A stretch of 64,000 bases of DNA from Haematobia irritans. Its lineage: Eukaryota > Arthropoda > Insecta > Diptera > Muscidae. The number at the start of each line of letters is the position of its first letter. The first letter of the stretch is position 1. Below are positions 35,657 through 44,971 of this stretch, in pieces. The notes beneath the pieces were generated by a model, which made no database searches, was not told the origin of the DNA, and saw only the letters and a program-made list of their open reading frames with translations. The position numbers were made by a program, and so were the translations under genes. The stretch covers positions 224,744,975 to 224,808,974 of the forward strand of contig NC_134399.1 of NCBI RefSeq assembly GCF_050003625.1. The letters run 5' to 3'.

Positions 35657-35924
35657 TTCGATGCCAAATCATATAAAGCCACTCGCCAAAACAAACATGC
35701 ATTTTTGTGTGGCCGAGTAATGGAAAAACAATAAAAAAATTTTGCGTAAACATGAAGTTTACAAATACCACTGTTGTTATTTGATGCAAAACGAAAGACT
35801 TAAGGAACAAACTTCGTAATGGAATGGGGGAAAGACTTTAAGAATAAGTTTAGAGACCAGAAAAACAGTACTAAATTTTCCTACTTTTTAGCAACCTACT
35901 TTTAGGAGCAAAATATGAAACAAT
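35657..35924. other. Intergenic, no feature recognised
   Basis: Short unique-looking interval, no frame of note. Confidence 0.5.
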
Positions 35925-36697
35925 TTTTAATACACATCAAAAACACTGAATTCGGATCACGCCTGAGGAACTGATGCAAATTCTATGCAACGGATGTTGA
36001 AGTGGTGAACATGCATCCTACGACAACCCAGCAAAAAAATTTGGAAATACTTCTAAAGGCACAACTTTATAAGCACTTCCAAAAATGTCCTTTCACAGAT
36101 TTTCTTTATTTTAACTACTCAAGAAGTCCTTTTAATCCAATTTTTTATAACTCGCTTTTTTCATACTTTTAAAGGGCAATTTTAACATTTTTTGTTTCAA
36201 ATATGTTAAAAACAGGGTAAGGATTAATAAAATGGTATAAATTATTTAAATTTTGTCGAAAAAAAATTAAAAAAAAAAATTGCGAAATTTTGAAAATATT
36301 TGAGGTCAAGGGTTTCAGACAAGCGTTAGATTGCATTAAAAATCATAAAAATTTTAATAATTAATTATTTGTCAAAATACCACAACATTTTTAATTCACA
36401 TCCCAAAAACACTGAATTCGGATCACATTTAAAGAAGTGATGCATATTCAGTGCAACGGCAGTTGAAATGGTGGACATCCTTCCTATGACAAACCCATGT
36501 TAAATTCATCGCTTCTGCGCCATTTTTGCACCACTTCCGGATCCATAAAGAAAATTTTCACTCTTTTTTGGCGACACTTTTTTGGCTTGGAAGTCCATGT
36601 TAAATTCATCGCTTCTGCCCGAATTTTGCTCTACTTCCGGATACAAAAAGAAAATGTTCACTCCTTCTTTGGCGACACATTTTTTTGGTGGGATGTT
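35925..36697 (+). mobile_element. MITE family F inserted in another F copy
   Basis: The outer F runs at 35925-36025 (CACTGAATTCGGATCACG to CATCCTACGACA) and resumes at about 36586 (AGTCCATGTTAAATTCATCG), ending TTTTTTTGGTGGGAT. The inner F starts CCCAGCAAAAAAATTTGG at 36027 and ends near TTTTTTGGCTTGG at 36585. Non-coding. Confidence 0.6.
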
Positions 36698-37768
36698 GTT
36701 CTCTTATATTTAATTTTTTACATTTAAGATTCATTAGACTTTTAAATTTATGTTTGGCGTAATGTAAGCTCGGAAGCAAATTTAAGATATTTGTACTTTG
36801 CAAGATTAAAATCCCCAATTCAAAGTATAAAAATCGTCATTCTCAAATAAAATACCATTATTAAATAAAAATTTTAAAATCTTGAATCCTAGTAATATAT
36901 ATCTAATGCGAAGTTACCAAAAACACCAAATTTAAGAACGATTTCTATAATATTTTTGATTCAGATCTATTCAAACGCCTTTAATGAAATGAATCTTCAA
37001 TGCTAAGCACAAATATAATATTTTTTTTTATATATATAATATTTTTTTTTTTTCAATTTAAAAATAAAACTTAATTTGCTTTTAAAGAAGCAAATCTTCA
37101 ACTAAGAGGCATCTTCATTGGTTTAAAATTTCATATACTGTTGCATTACAAACACAACCAATTCATGGCAAAATTGTTTCTCTCCTAAATATTAATTTTT
37201 AAAATAAGAACATTAAAATAAATAAAAGCATAACAAAATTACCCTCTACTCATTGCTATAAACCAAAATCAATGACCAAGTCAAAAAAAAAAAAAAATCC
37301 CAAAATATTTATAACCGAGGCGTTGATTGTGATAGAGTGCGAGAGTCAAGGCAAGTCATGGACAGAACCCAAAAAATTGTAAATGACCACGACGGACATG
37401 TAAACAATAGCACTTTATGTGTTTGCGACTTATGGACGTTTGAATGACGATGCCCATTGTAGCTAGTTTAGTATCTAACACTCGATGTTATTGTTGTCCC
37501 TTGTTTTTTTTTTGGTTTCGGGGGTTCTGGTGAAGTCAGTGAAACCCAACAAGTTTGACAAGAACCCAAATCGAAGTCAGAGAGTTTATTCACGTCGCTA
37601 TACAACAACCACACAACTCATAAAAAAAACCAAAGCGGGCGAGGAAGTAGACGGGAGATATTAATAAACAATTTAACATCTTTTCTAGTTTCACAAGCGA
37701 TTCAGACAGACTAAACACGAGCATTAAGACAGACGGATATTTCATATCTGCGCACAATCAAATCAACG
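36698..37768. other. Upstream region of the 37.8-kb gene
   Basis: Free of recognised transposons. From about 37300 the GC content rises. A possible initiator (ATTCAGACA, 37700-37708) precedes the start codon by about 65 bases, with an AT-rich TATTAATAAA at 37658-37667 that is somewhat far upstream for a TATA box. The start-codon context is AATCAACGATG. Confidence 0.4.
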
Positions 37769-39566
37769 ATGTTAGCCAAAAACCTCAAATGTGGCTTTCT
37801 CTTGGTGACTTTTCTAGCCATCTTACAAATCCAAGGTAAACTTATATAAGCATGGAGCAAATTAATTTGGGATAATACGAGATTGTTCTCTTTCAGTGTG
37901 TCCTGCCCAATATGCCCAACAGCAGTATAGAAATGTACCCAGAACAGGATCCGTTTCAAAGGCTACCAGTACAGCTTTTGAACGTGAAGTGGATTATGGT
38001 AATGTTGAGTATAGCAAAGGTGTTGCCAATTCCAGAACTATAACGAAATCAAATGGAGGAGCCCGTAATGGAGGCGTGACAACCGTTTCTAAAAGCAATG
38101 CAGTTTCTCGAGAAATCGAATTGGGTGGTCTACCAATTGGCAGTACCCTAACCCGTTCTCAAACTCGGACCAATGGCGCCGTTTCCAAGGCCGTGTCGCA
38201 TGACTTGAATGTTGGCCAATATAGTCTGGGCACGACCTTAAATCGGGGTCAGAGTTCCTTTGGATTACAACGTGCACCCGATGGCGGTGTGCAATTCGGT
38301 TTGGGAGCTCTAAGTTTCGACCTATCACGCAATAACCAACCCGATGCTGGAGCTTATACTCAGGCGCAAGCCCAAGCTCAAGGTCTTAACGCTAAGGCTA
38401 GAGCCAATAGCAATTCGCGAACAAATACCCAACAATATGGAAACGTAGGTGTGACCAATACATTTTCCAAGTCGAATGCCGTCAGCCGTACAAAACAGGG
38501 CCAGACCTCAGCCAGCACTGGGGGCTTTACAGGAGGAGCTGCAACCAATGGTCTTACTTATGGCCAAGGATTTAGAACACGCCGAACTCCTTCTGCACCT
38601 CCAGCACCTGTTTACGCTGCCCCTGTGCGCCAAGTAGCACCCAGATCGCCATATCCTCAAGTACATTATGTTAGGCCTAAACGTAGAGCCCAATATATTC
38701 CCTTCGTATATCCCGGTAATGACTATGACCGTAGATTTGGAGGTAACAAGAGGCCTGGATTTGGTAATCAGCCTCAGTCTCAAAATGCCAACGCTCAAGG
38801 TTTGGCCAACAACAAGGGTGGATTATTCGAACAACAGGCAGGTGCCAATACTCAAACCAATCAGGAAGTGAATGAGAGTGGAATCACCCAGAACAATGGA
38901 GCATCTAGTATTGGATCCAATCTTGCCACCGATGGTACCAGCGGCCAAGTAAGTTCTGCCAATGTGGCTCAAATGAATGCGGTAACCGCAGATGGTTCCC
39001 AGAGTTCGAATAGTGCTCAAAGTCAAGCGTTAAATTTTGATGCGAAACAACAACAGGCCGCCACATCGAATGCCGGCACCAATCAAGTAATAACAGCCAC
39101 CGGGGAACGTTCAGAGGCCAACAGTGGTTCCCAGTCAACCAATAACAATGAATTTGGTACCTCCAGTAATATTGCCAATACCAACTCTGCCGTATTCCGC
39201 GAAGGCAATACAAGTGGCTCACAGGCTGATTCTAGCAGTCAATCCATCTTCCAGGGCAATAATGGTCAAAATTCTGCAGCAAACACTCAATCTGGTGTGA
39301 CCTCAACCCGAGGAACCGATGGTTCTGTAAGCAATTCCGCCACTAGCAATGCTTCTGTGGTGAGTCAGGGCGGCAAAGGTGCAAGTGCCAATGCTGTGGC
39401 ATCGGCTTCAGCAAGCTCTAGTTCGGGCGTTGGTGGAGGTAACTCTTTTGCAAATGCCCAAGGCGGTGCTGGCGGCGGAGGAGCTTTTTCTAATACTGGA
39501 GCTTTTGCCAATAATCAAGCAGCTCAAGGTTTTGCCAATAGCAAAACTGGAAATCGTAGAGGTTAG
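37769..39566 (+). CDS. Secreted Asn/Ser/Gln/Gly/Ala-rich protein, two exons
   Basis: Exon 1 (37769-37835) starts with ATG and encodes a 22-residue signal-peptide-like segment with the hydrophobic core CGFLLVTFLAIL. The intron is 37836-37896 (donor GTAAAC, acceptor TCTCTTTCAG) in phase 1. Exon 2 (37897-39566) ends with TAG; total 578 residues. After the signal come two blocks sharing SKSNAVSR (residues about 87-94 and 213-220), a proline and basic stretch with PSAPPAPVYAAPV and the pentapeptide RPKRR at about 282-286 (a possible furin-type cleavage site), then about 290 residues of Asn, Ser, Gln, Gly and Ala low complexity with repeated NAQG, SNSA and FAN motifs, ending Gly-rich. No membrane segment besides the signal, and no Cys beyond the N-terminal region. 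The composition suggests an extracellular matrix, cuticle, eggshell or mucus protein, but the family is not recognised. Shadow frames on both strands are ignored. Confidence 0.85.
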
Positions 39567-39638
39567 AAAAATTAATTGTTTTTGATTTCATGGCTAATTT
39601 TGCACAGTCCACTTTTATTTATGTTGAAGTTTTTGCAC

Positions 39639-39644
39639 AATAAA
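39639..39644 (+). other. Polyadenylation signal of the 37.8-kb gene
   Basis: AATAAA, 73 bases after the stop codon, followed by a TG-rich stretch (ATGTTGTGATGTG), as expected of a cleavage region. Confidence 0.7.
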
Positions 39645-39650
39645 TTATCG

Positions 39651-39954
39651 TAAATGTTGTGATGTGTTTTTTGTTTTGTCGTTGTAATACAATTTGATAT
39701 TAAAGTTTATGTTGTTTCGCTATGGTCACACTAGGCAAATATGTTACCAATATGGGTGTCAAACATTTTTCCAAAACCATTTTCAAATTATCTGGATACC
39801 GGTTTTGGAAAATAATTCTACCATGATGTTACTTATCCAATATGACCTAAAAATATTTGGTGGAATTCTATTTTGATTTCTGTCAAATATTTGCCCAGTG
39901 TGACCATACAGTTCTGTTCATAACTAAATTAAATTATAAGTAAAAATAAGTAAG
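39651..39954. other. Downstream spacer
   Basis: Between the gene's polyadenylation site and the next transposon. The segment ATGGTCACACTAGGCAAATA and its partner CCCAGTGTGACCAT (39720 and 39894) form an inverted pair GGTCACACT/AGTGTGACC, so a small MITE of about 190 bp may sit here. No gene. Confidence 0.45.
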
Positions 39955-40189
39955 AATAAGTATATGGGCCGTAAGTTCGGCCAGGACGAATCGTACGTAC
40001 CCTCCACCATGAGTTGCATAGAAACTTGTTCTAAAGACAGTCATCCACAATCGAATTACTTGGGTTGCGTTAACACTAGCCGATGGTAAGGTATCTTAAA
40101 CCTTCTTAACACCGTCTTCTCAATTGTAAGTTAGTCCATACGGGGTATATATTAAACAAACAAGACCTATTAAATACGTAAATAATTCA

Positions 40190-40640
40190 GTTTGACAAAA
40201 TTTTCTATAGAAATAAAATATTGACAACATTTTTTATAGCAATAAAATTTTGACAAAATTTGTATAGAAATAAAATTTTGACAAAATTTTCTATGAAAAT
40301 AAAATCTTGACAAAATTTTGTATAGTAATAAAATTTCTATAGTAAAAAAATTTTGACAAAATTTTCTGTAGAAATAAAATTTTGGTAAATTATTTTTGGG
40401 GATCGGCTATATATAACTATAGACCGATGTGGACCAATTTTCTATAGAAATAAAATTTTGACAAAATTTTCTATAGAAATAAAATTTTGACAAAATTTTC
40501 TATAGAAATAAAATTTTGACAAAATTTTCTATAGAAATAAAATTTTGACAAAATTTTCTATAGAAATAAAATTTTGACAAAATTTTCTATAGTAATAAAC
40601 TTTCTATAGTAAAAAAATTTTGACAAAATTTTCTATAGAA
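40190..40640. repeat. 29-bp satellite array inside B5
   Basis: Same 29-bp unit as at 4033. Around 40440-40590 consecutive units are identical, which points to recent homogenisation or expansion. The array is interrupted by a short piece of the 153-bp repeat (40395-40440) and followed by another at 40660. Confidence 0.9.
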
Positions 40641-41483
40641 ATAATATTTTGTTAAATTATTTTTGGGGATCGGCTATATATAACTATAGACCGATATGGA
40701 CCAATTTTGGCATGGTTGTTAGCGGCCATATACTAGCGCAATGTACCAAATTCCACCACGTACCAAATTTCAACCGGGATGAATTTTGCTCCTCCAATAG
40801 CTCCGGTGGTCAAATCTGGGAATCGGTTTAAATGAGGGTTATATATAATTAAGACCAATATGGACCAATTTTTGCATGGTTGTTAGATACCATATACTAA
40901 CACCATGTACTAAATTTCAGCCGGTTCGGATGAAATTTGCTTCTGTTGGAGGCTCCGCAAGCCAAATCTGGGGATCGGTTTATATGGAGGCTATATATAA
41001 TTATGGACCGATGTGGACGAATTTTTGCACGCATGTTAAATACCATATACTAATACCATGGACACAATTTCAGCCGGATCGGGTGAAATTTGCTTCACTT
41101 AGGGGCTCCGCAAGCCAATTCTGGGGATCGGTTTATATGTGGTCTATACGCAAAGAAAAACAAAAGTTTGGAAAACGTTTTTCTTTTGTTAGAGTTTTTT
41201 TTGAATTGCTTCGAAAAGTATACACTTTTATCACCAAAAAAAAATCGTTTGTTATAAATTTTTTTATTTTTTCAATAAAAAATGTTATTTTTGAACCAAC
41301 AACACAGTCCATTTCGTTTATATCAAACACTGTTCTTTTCTGACTTTAGGTCTTTAATAAGACACATTTTACAGTTCATAGTAAAAATTTACTATATTAG
41401 AAGAATGTAATGTTGAACATTTTTGCGGAATCTTCCGACCCTATCTGAAATATTTATATGTAAAAAAAAAAAAAAAAAAACTT

Positions 41484-41552
41484 TGGTCGAAGCTAGATCC
41501 CACGACCCTTGGCATGCAAGTCGGACGTAGCAACCACTTATCCACGGTGCCC
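41484..41552 (-). repeat. tRNA-like module 1 of D
   Basis: On the minus strand it reads GTGGATAAGTGGTTGC, an A-box-like run, and later GTGGGATCTAGC, a damaged B box. Related better copies are at 5830 (GGGTTCGATCCCTG in reverse) and 58901. Not a functional tRNA: the cloverleaf is broken. Confidence 0.5.
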
Positions 41553-41664
41553 AACTAAATGTATTTTTCTGTTAAATAAACTTTGTTTAATCGGCTCGTG
41601 GGCGCCGCAGGCTATGCTATATAAATATAACTTATATGCGTAATTGTCTATTGATGACAATAAC

Positions 41665-41737
41665 GCCTACATAGCTCAGTGGATAGGGTGTTGGCTTACA
41701 AATTGCATGGTCCGCGGTTCGATTCTCCGTCCAGGCG
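41665..41737 (+). repeat. tRNA-like module 2 of D
   Basis: Has a canonical A box TAGCTCAGTGGATAGG and a B box GGTTCGATTCT, and GCCT..AGGC ends that pair partly as an acceptor stem. The anticodon stem does not pair well (loop near CTTACAA), so I regard it as a tRNA-derived pol III promoter module, not a working tRNA. Related pieces are at 2300, 7540, 11845 and 58684. Confidence 0.5.
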
Positions 41738-42459
41738 AAAGGTAAAACAAATTTTAAAAATTTATAAAATCGTATAATTTCTTCTACATTGTTTCTATTA
41801 CAGAAAAAGGTGCTAAGAACTAAAAAACTTCGTGGAAGTGAGAAAAATGTGAGGGAAAATACAATTAGCCAGAAAAATTTTATTTTGAGTTAGTCTTTAC
41901 GAAATTGTTTTTACATCCTGGAAAAGAATAAACGTTTATCACAAAAAGTATATACTTTTCTTCCAAATACACTTCCTTTCAACGAAAACAAATGAGAAAC
42001 GAACTTTGTTTGTCTAAAATTTCGTTTGAGAGGAAAGAATTATTTTTTTCCGTGTGTATATAATTATGGACCAATTTTTACATGGGTATGAGAGACCATA
42101 TACTAACACCATGCACCACATTTCAACCTGATCGGATGAATTTTGCTCCTCCAAGAGGCTCCGCAAGCCAAATCTGAGCGTGGGTTTATATGGGGGCTAT
42201 ACGTAAATGTGGTCCGATATGGCCCATTTGCAATACCATCCGACCTACATTAATAACAACTACTTGTGCCAAGTTTCAAGTCGATAGATTGTTTCGTTTT
42301 GAAGTTATGATTTCAACAGACGGACGGACGGACGGTCATGCTTAGATCGACTCAGAATTTCACCACGACCCAGAATATATATACTTTATGGGGTCTTAGA
42401 GCAATATTTATTTCGATGTATTACAAACGGAATGACAAAGTTAATATACCCCCATCCTA

Positions 42460-43120
42460 CACTGAAAAAAATATTGTCGTGAAGTCAAAGATTTCATGTC
42501 TTTAAAAGACGAATGCAAATTTTGCTTAGAATAGAAGACTCATTTCTCTAATATAAAGTTTTTTTTTTCCTTGTCCAAAAGTCGATAAACTTTTCAATGA
42601 AGTCGTATTGTCCTTATAATTAAGTGATTTCACTTAAAAATGGGTATCGTAACATGAAAGAAACAATGTTTGGGCTAAGGTCAACTTGACTTTAATAATT
42701 CAGAAAAAATCTTTAAATTTAATGAAATTTTCTTTAAATTTGTTGTCTTTTTGGATCTTGACTACAAAGCAAAAAATCGTTCAAATATAGGACATGTCTT
42801 TCAACACTTTATTTAAAAGACGTTTTTTACTTAATTAAAACATAGCATAAATTCTACTGAAAGTCGAGGCTTAATTTAGAAAATAAAGTTGTCGTTAACT
42901 CGTTTTTAAAGGACTGTGATAGCATATGAAGAAAAAAACTGAAAAAGCGAAAAATTAAAATTGTCTTCCTAGAAGAAAGTACACAAAAACCAAATTTAAA
43001 AGAGAATTGTGCCTTAAAAGTATCCTTATTTATATTCTCCGCTTCTTTGGCTCCGAATCAATACCAAAATTTTTAAAGTAAAGACAAAATCTTTGGAATC
43101 GGGCATACTTATTTTCAGTG
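42460..43120 (-). mobile_element. MITE family E, TA target, nested in B5
   Basis: The ends are CACTGAAAAAAATATTGTCG and CTTATTTTCAGTG. The target is TA at 42458-42459 and TT (one base changed) at 43121-43122. The empty site is the ordinary family B end (CATCCTATGGTGGAGGG). It carries AAAATCTTTGGAATCGGGCAT near the right end. An inverted copy is at 54111-54731. Non-coding. Confidence 0.72.
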
Positions 43121-43139
43121 TTTGGTGGAGGGTATAAAA

Positions 43140-43679
43140 TGCTAAGCATTACACTTTGTATCCTTTCCCTAAACTAACCCTACAGCATTAGTAAGACATG
43201 TACCAGGATTTACTTAAATATATGATATCACATCCACGATATAGCATAAAAAATTAACTTGAATGAGAGCTGTTATATTCGTTAAAATCGGATGAGCTAC
43301 ATATAAATATTTACAGAGATTTTAAAATCAAGCCTAACGTAACGTCTTCAAAATAAGTCTTGACCTTTTTATATTTAGTCAAAAGATTCAATATCTCAAT
43401 TATTTAATTATTATTTTATTATTACAATTATGCCTCCAAATCAAATACGATCTTCTTATAGAAAGAAAATTTGCCTTGATTCAAAGATACACGGATATAA
43501 TTTTCAAAACTGGATATCCTTAATTTCATAAAAAAATGTTTTTAAAACGAAAACTACGGACTTTCCTCCAATTCTTTATTTTACAAAAATGTTTACTTAA
43601 TTTAGTTCAATAAAATTTTATTTTACCGAAATCACTAATTTAGTTCCCTAAATTTAGATTTTCATACAAAGAATTCAAA
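43140..43679. other. Intergenic, no feature recognised
   Basis: AT-rich sequence with weak E-like similarity in its second half (TTAGTTCAATAAAATTTTATT). No gene. Confidence 0.45.
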
Positions 43680-44410
43680 TGTTGGGGGTCGGTTTATATA
43701 GGGCCTATTTATATAGTTATGAACCGATATGTACCAATTGTTGCATGATTATTAGAAGGCATACACAGACATTACGTACCAAATTTCAATCGAATCGTAT
43801 GAAATTTGTTTTTTCAGGAGGCTCAAGCGTTGAAACCTAGGGAAAGGTTTATATTGGGTCTATAAACAATTATGGAAACATTTTTATGATTTTCTAAAAT
43901 TTTAATTGAATTTTAAAAAAATATTCAATGAAAAATTTAATTGATTCCACAATTCTTTTAGTTGAAAAAAATATATATTACTAAAATTAATTGTATTATT
44001 TAATTGTTTAATTTGAATAATATGTATGATTGAAGACATTTCAGTATAAAATTAATTAGATTAAGAACTAATTTCGTGATTGAAGAAAAACAATATTTTT
44101 TCTGGATATGAAGACTATACCTAACAATGGTCCGAAATAGCCGATGGTGTTCCACATGCCATCCTACATCAACAACTACTACCATAATTATACCAAATTA
44201 GAAGTCGATAGCTTGTTTCGTTCGGAAGTTTGCGTGTTTTCAAGAAACAGACGGACAGCCGGACGAAAGGATGGACAAAGCTAGATCGACTCAGAGTTTC
44301 ACCACGAATATATAATTTATGGGGCCTGAGACCACTATCTCGATGTGTTACAAACGGTACGACAACGTAAGGTTACCGCCCATCCTATGGTGTAGGGAAT
44401 AACAAGAAGA
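43680..44410 (-). mobile_element. Old, diverged family B copy with M insertion
   Basis: Recognisable units (GGGGGTCGGTTTATATAGGG; GAACCGATATGTACC), the end TTATGGGGCCTGAGACC, and CATCCTATGGTGTAGGG, but with many substitutions. An inverted M element is nested at about 43890-44100. It is older than B1-B6 by divergence. Confidence 0.55.
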
Positions 44411-44458
44411 TATACCGTATGATAATGGAAAATCACACGAGCAAAATAACGGCCACGT

Positions 44459-44656
44459 TTGCAGCACCTTTTTCTGGGTAAAAAAAATTTCCTAGCCATA
44501 AAACAAAAGTGGCTTTCCTATCTCCTATATAAAGGCCAGACCATACACCGCATTGAGTTCTCATGGATTTTCCAAACTCCGAATGTGACAATTTCGCTTG
44601 GTGATGATTGGGGGGAAATGGCCCTCATCAGCCAAGATGGTTTTTCGATTGATTAG
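44459..44656 (+). CDS. Orphan frame, possible terminal exon or gene relic
   Basis: A plus-strand frame of about 65 codons ending TAG, with no ATG at its start. It contains three Trp-rich stretches (KQKWLSYLLYKGQ, EFSWIFQTPN, GDDWGEMALI) and moderately mixed codons. AATAAA follows at 44685-44690, 29 bases after the stop. A possible acceptor (CCACGTTTGCAG) ends at 44464 but its pyrimidine tract is poor. Not recognised; it could equally be a fragment of an old transposon protein. Confidence 0.25.
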   Translation: MQHLFLGKKNFLAIKQKWLSYLLYKGQTIHRIEFSWIFQTPNVTISLGDDWGEMALISQDGFSID

Positions 44657-44690
44657 TTTTTTTACCACTTTTGTAGTGAATTTTAATAAA

Positions 44691-44971
44691 AGAAATAACG
44701 CGTAGCATCAACCACGGAATTTTTTTATTAGACCCAGAATTCAAATTGATTATCAATATGCAGAGCTACAGCGTCGTCATTCTCAGATTCCAATTATCAA
44801 TTAGCAATATTCTATATTTATTCGAAGTTTTATAAAATTCTTTTCGCCACAAAAACTGGAAAAGTTACATGGTCGCGAAAAAAAGTACATGGTCTTTATG
44901 ACCTTGTAATGGTACTAGACATATTTATACGTAACCGATAAATTTACATTTATCGCTGTAGAAAAGTAAAA
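44691..44971. other. Intergenic, no feature recognised
   Basis: Short unique-looking stretch; no frame or repeat end. Confidence 0.5.

Larger units (their letters stand above)
41148..42056 (+). mobile_element. Composite element D with two divergent tRNA-like modules
   Basis: Inserted in B5 between TCTATA and TATAATTATGG. The left end is CGCAAAGAAAAAC and the right end TTTTTTTCCGTGTG. Contents in order: a non-coding body, a minus-strand tRNA-like module (41484-41552), a joining segment with TTGTTTAATCGGCTCGTGGG, a plus-strand tRNA-like module (41665-41737), and the GGTGCTAAGAACTAAAAAAC segment. The same order, inverted, is at 58377-59265. No protein-coding frame. Confidence 0.65.
39955..43139 (-). 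mobile_element. DINE-1-like element, family B (B5), with two insertions
   Basis: Starts AAGTATATGGGCCGTAAGTTC with the GGCCAGGAC hairpin. It carries a 29-bp array, 153-bp units, a D element (41148-42056), the CAGACGGACGGACGG tract at 42318 and an E element (42460-43120). It ends TGGTGGAGGGTATAAAAT. Without the insertions the remaining sequence is collinear with B1. Confidence 0.72.

Noticed and set aside
38089..39222. Minus-strand frames over the 37.8-kb gene
   Set aside because: Shadows of the spliced gene; no independent signals.
41665..41737. Functional tRNA gene
   Set aside because: A and B boxes are good but the anticodon stem does not pair, and the same module recurs in several damaged copies inside element D and C.
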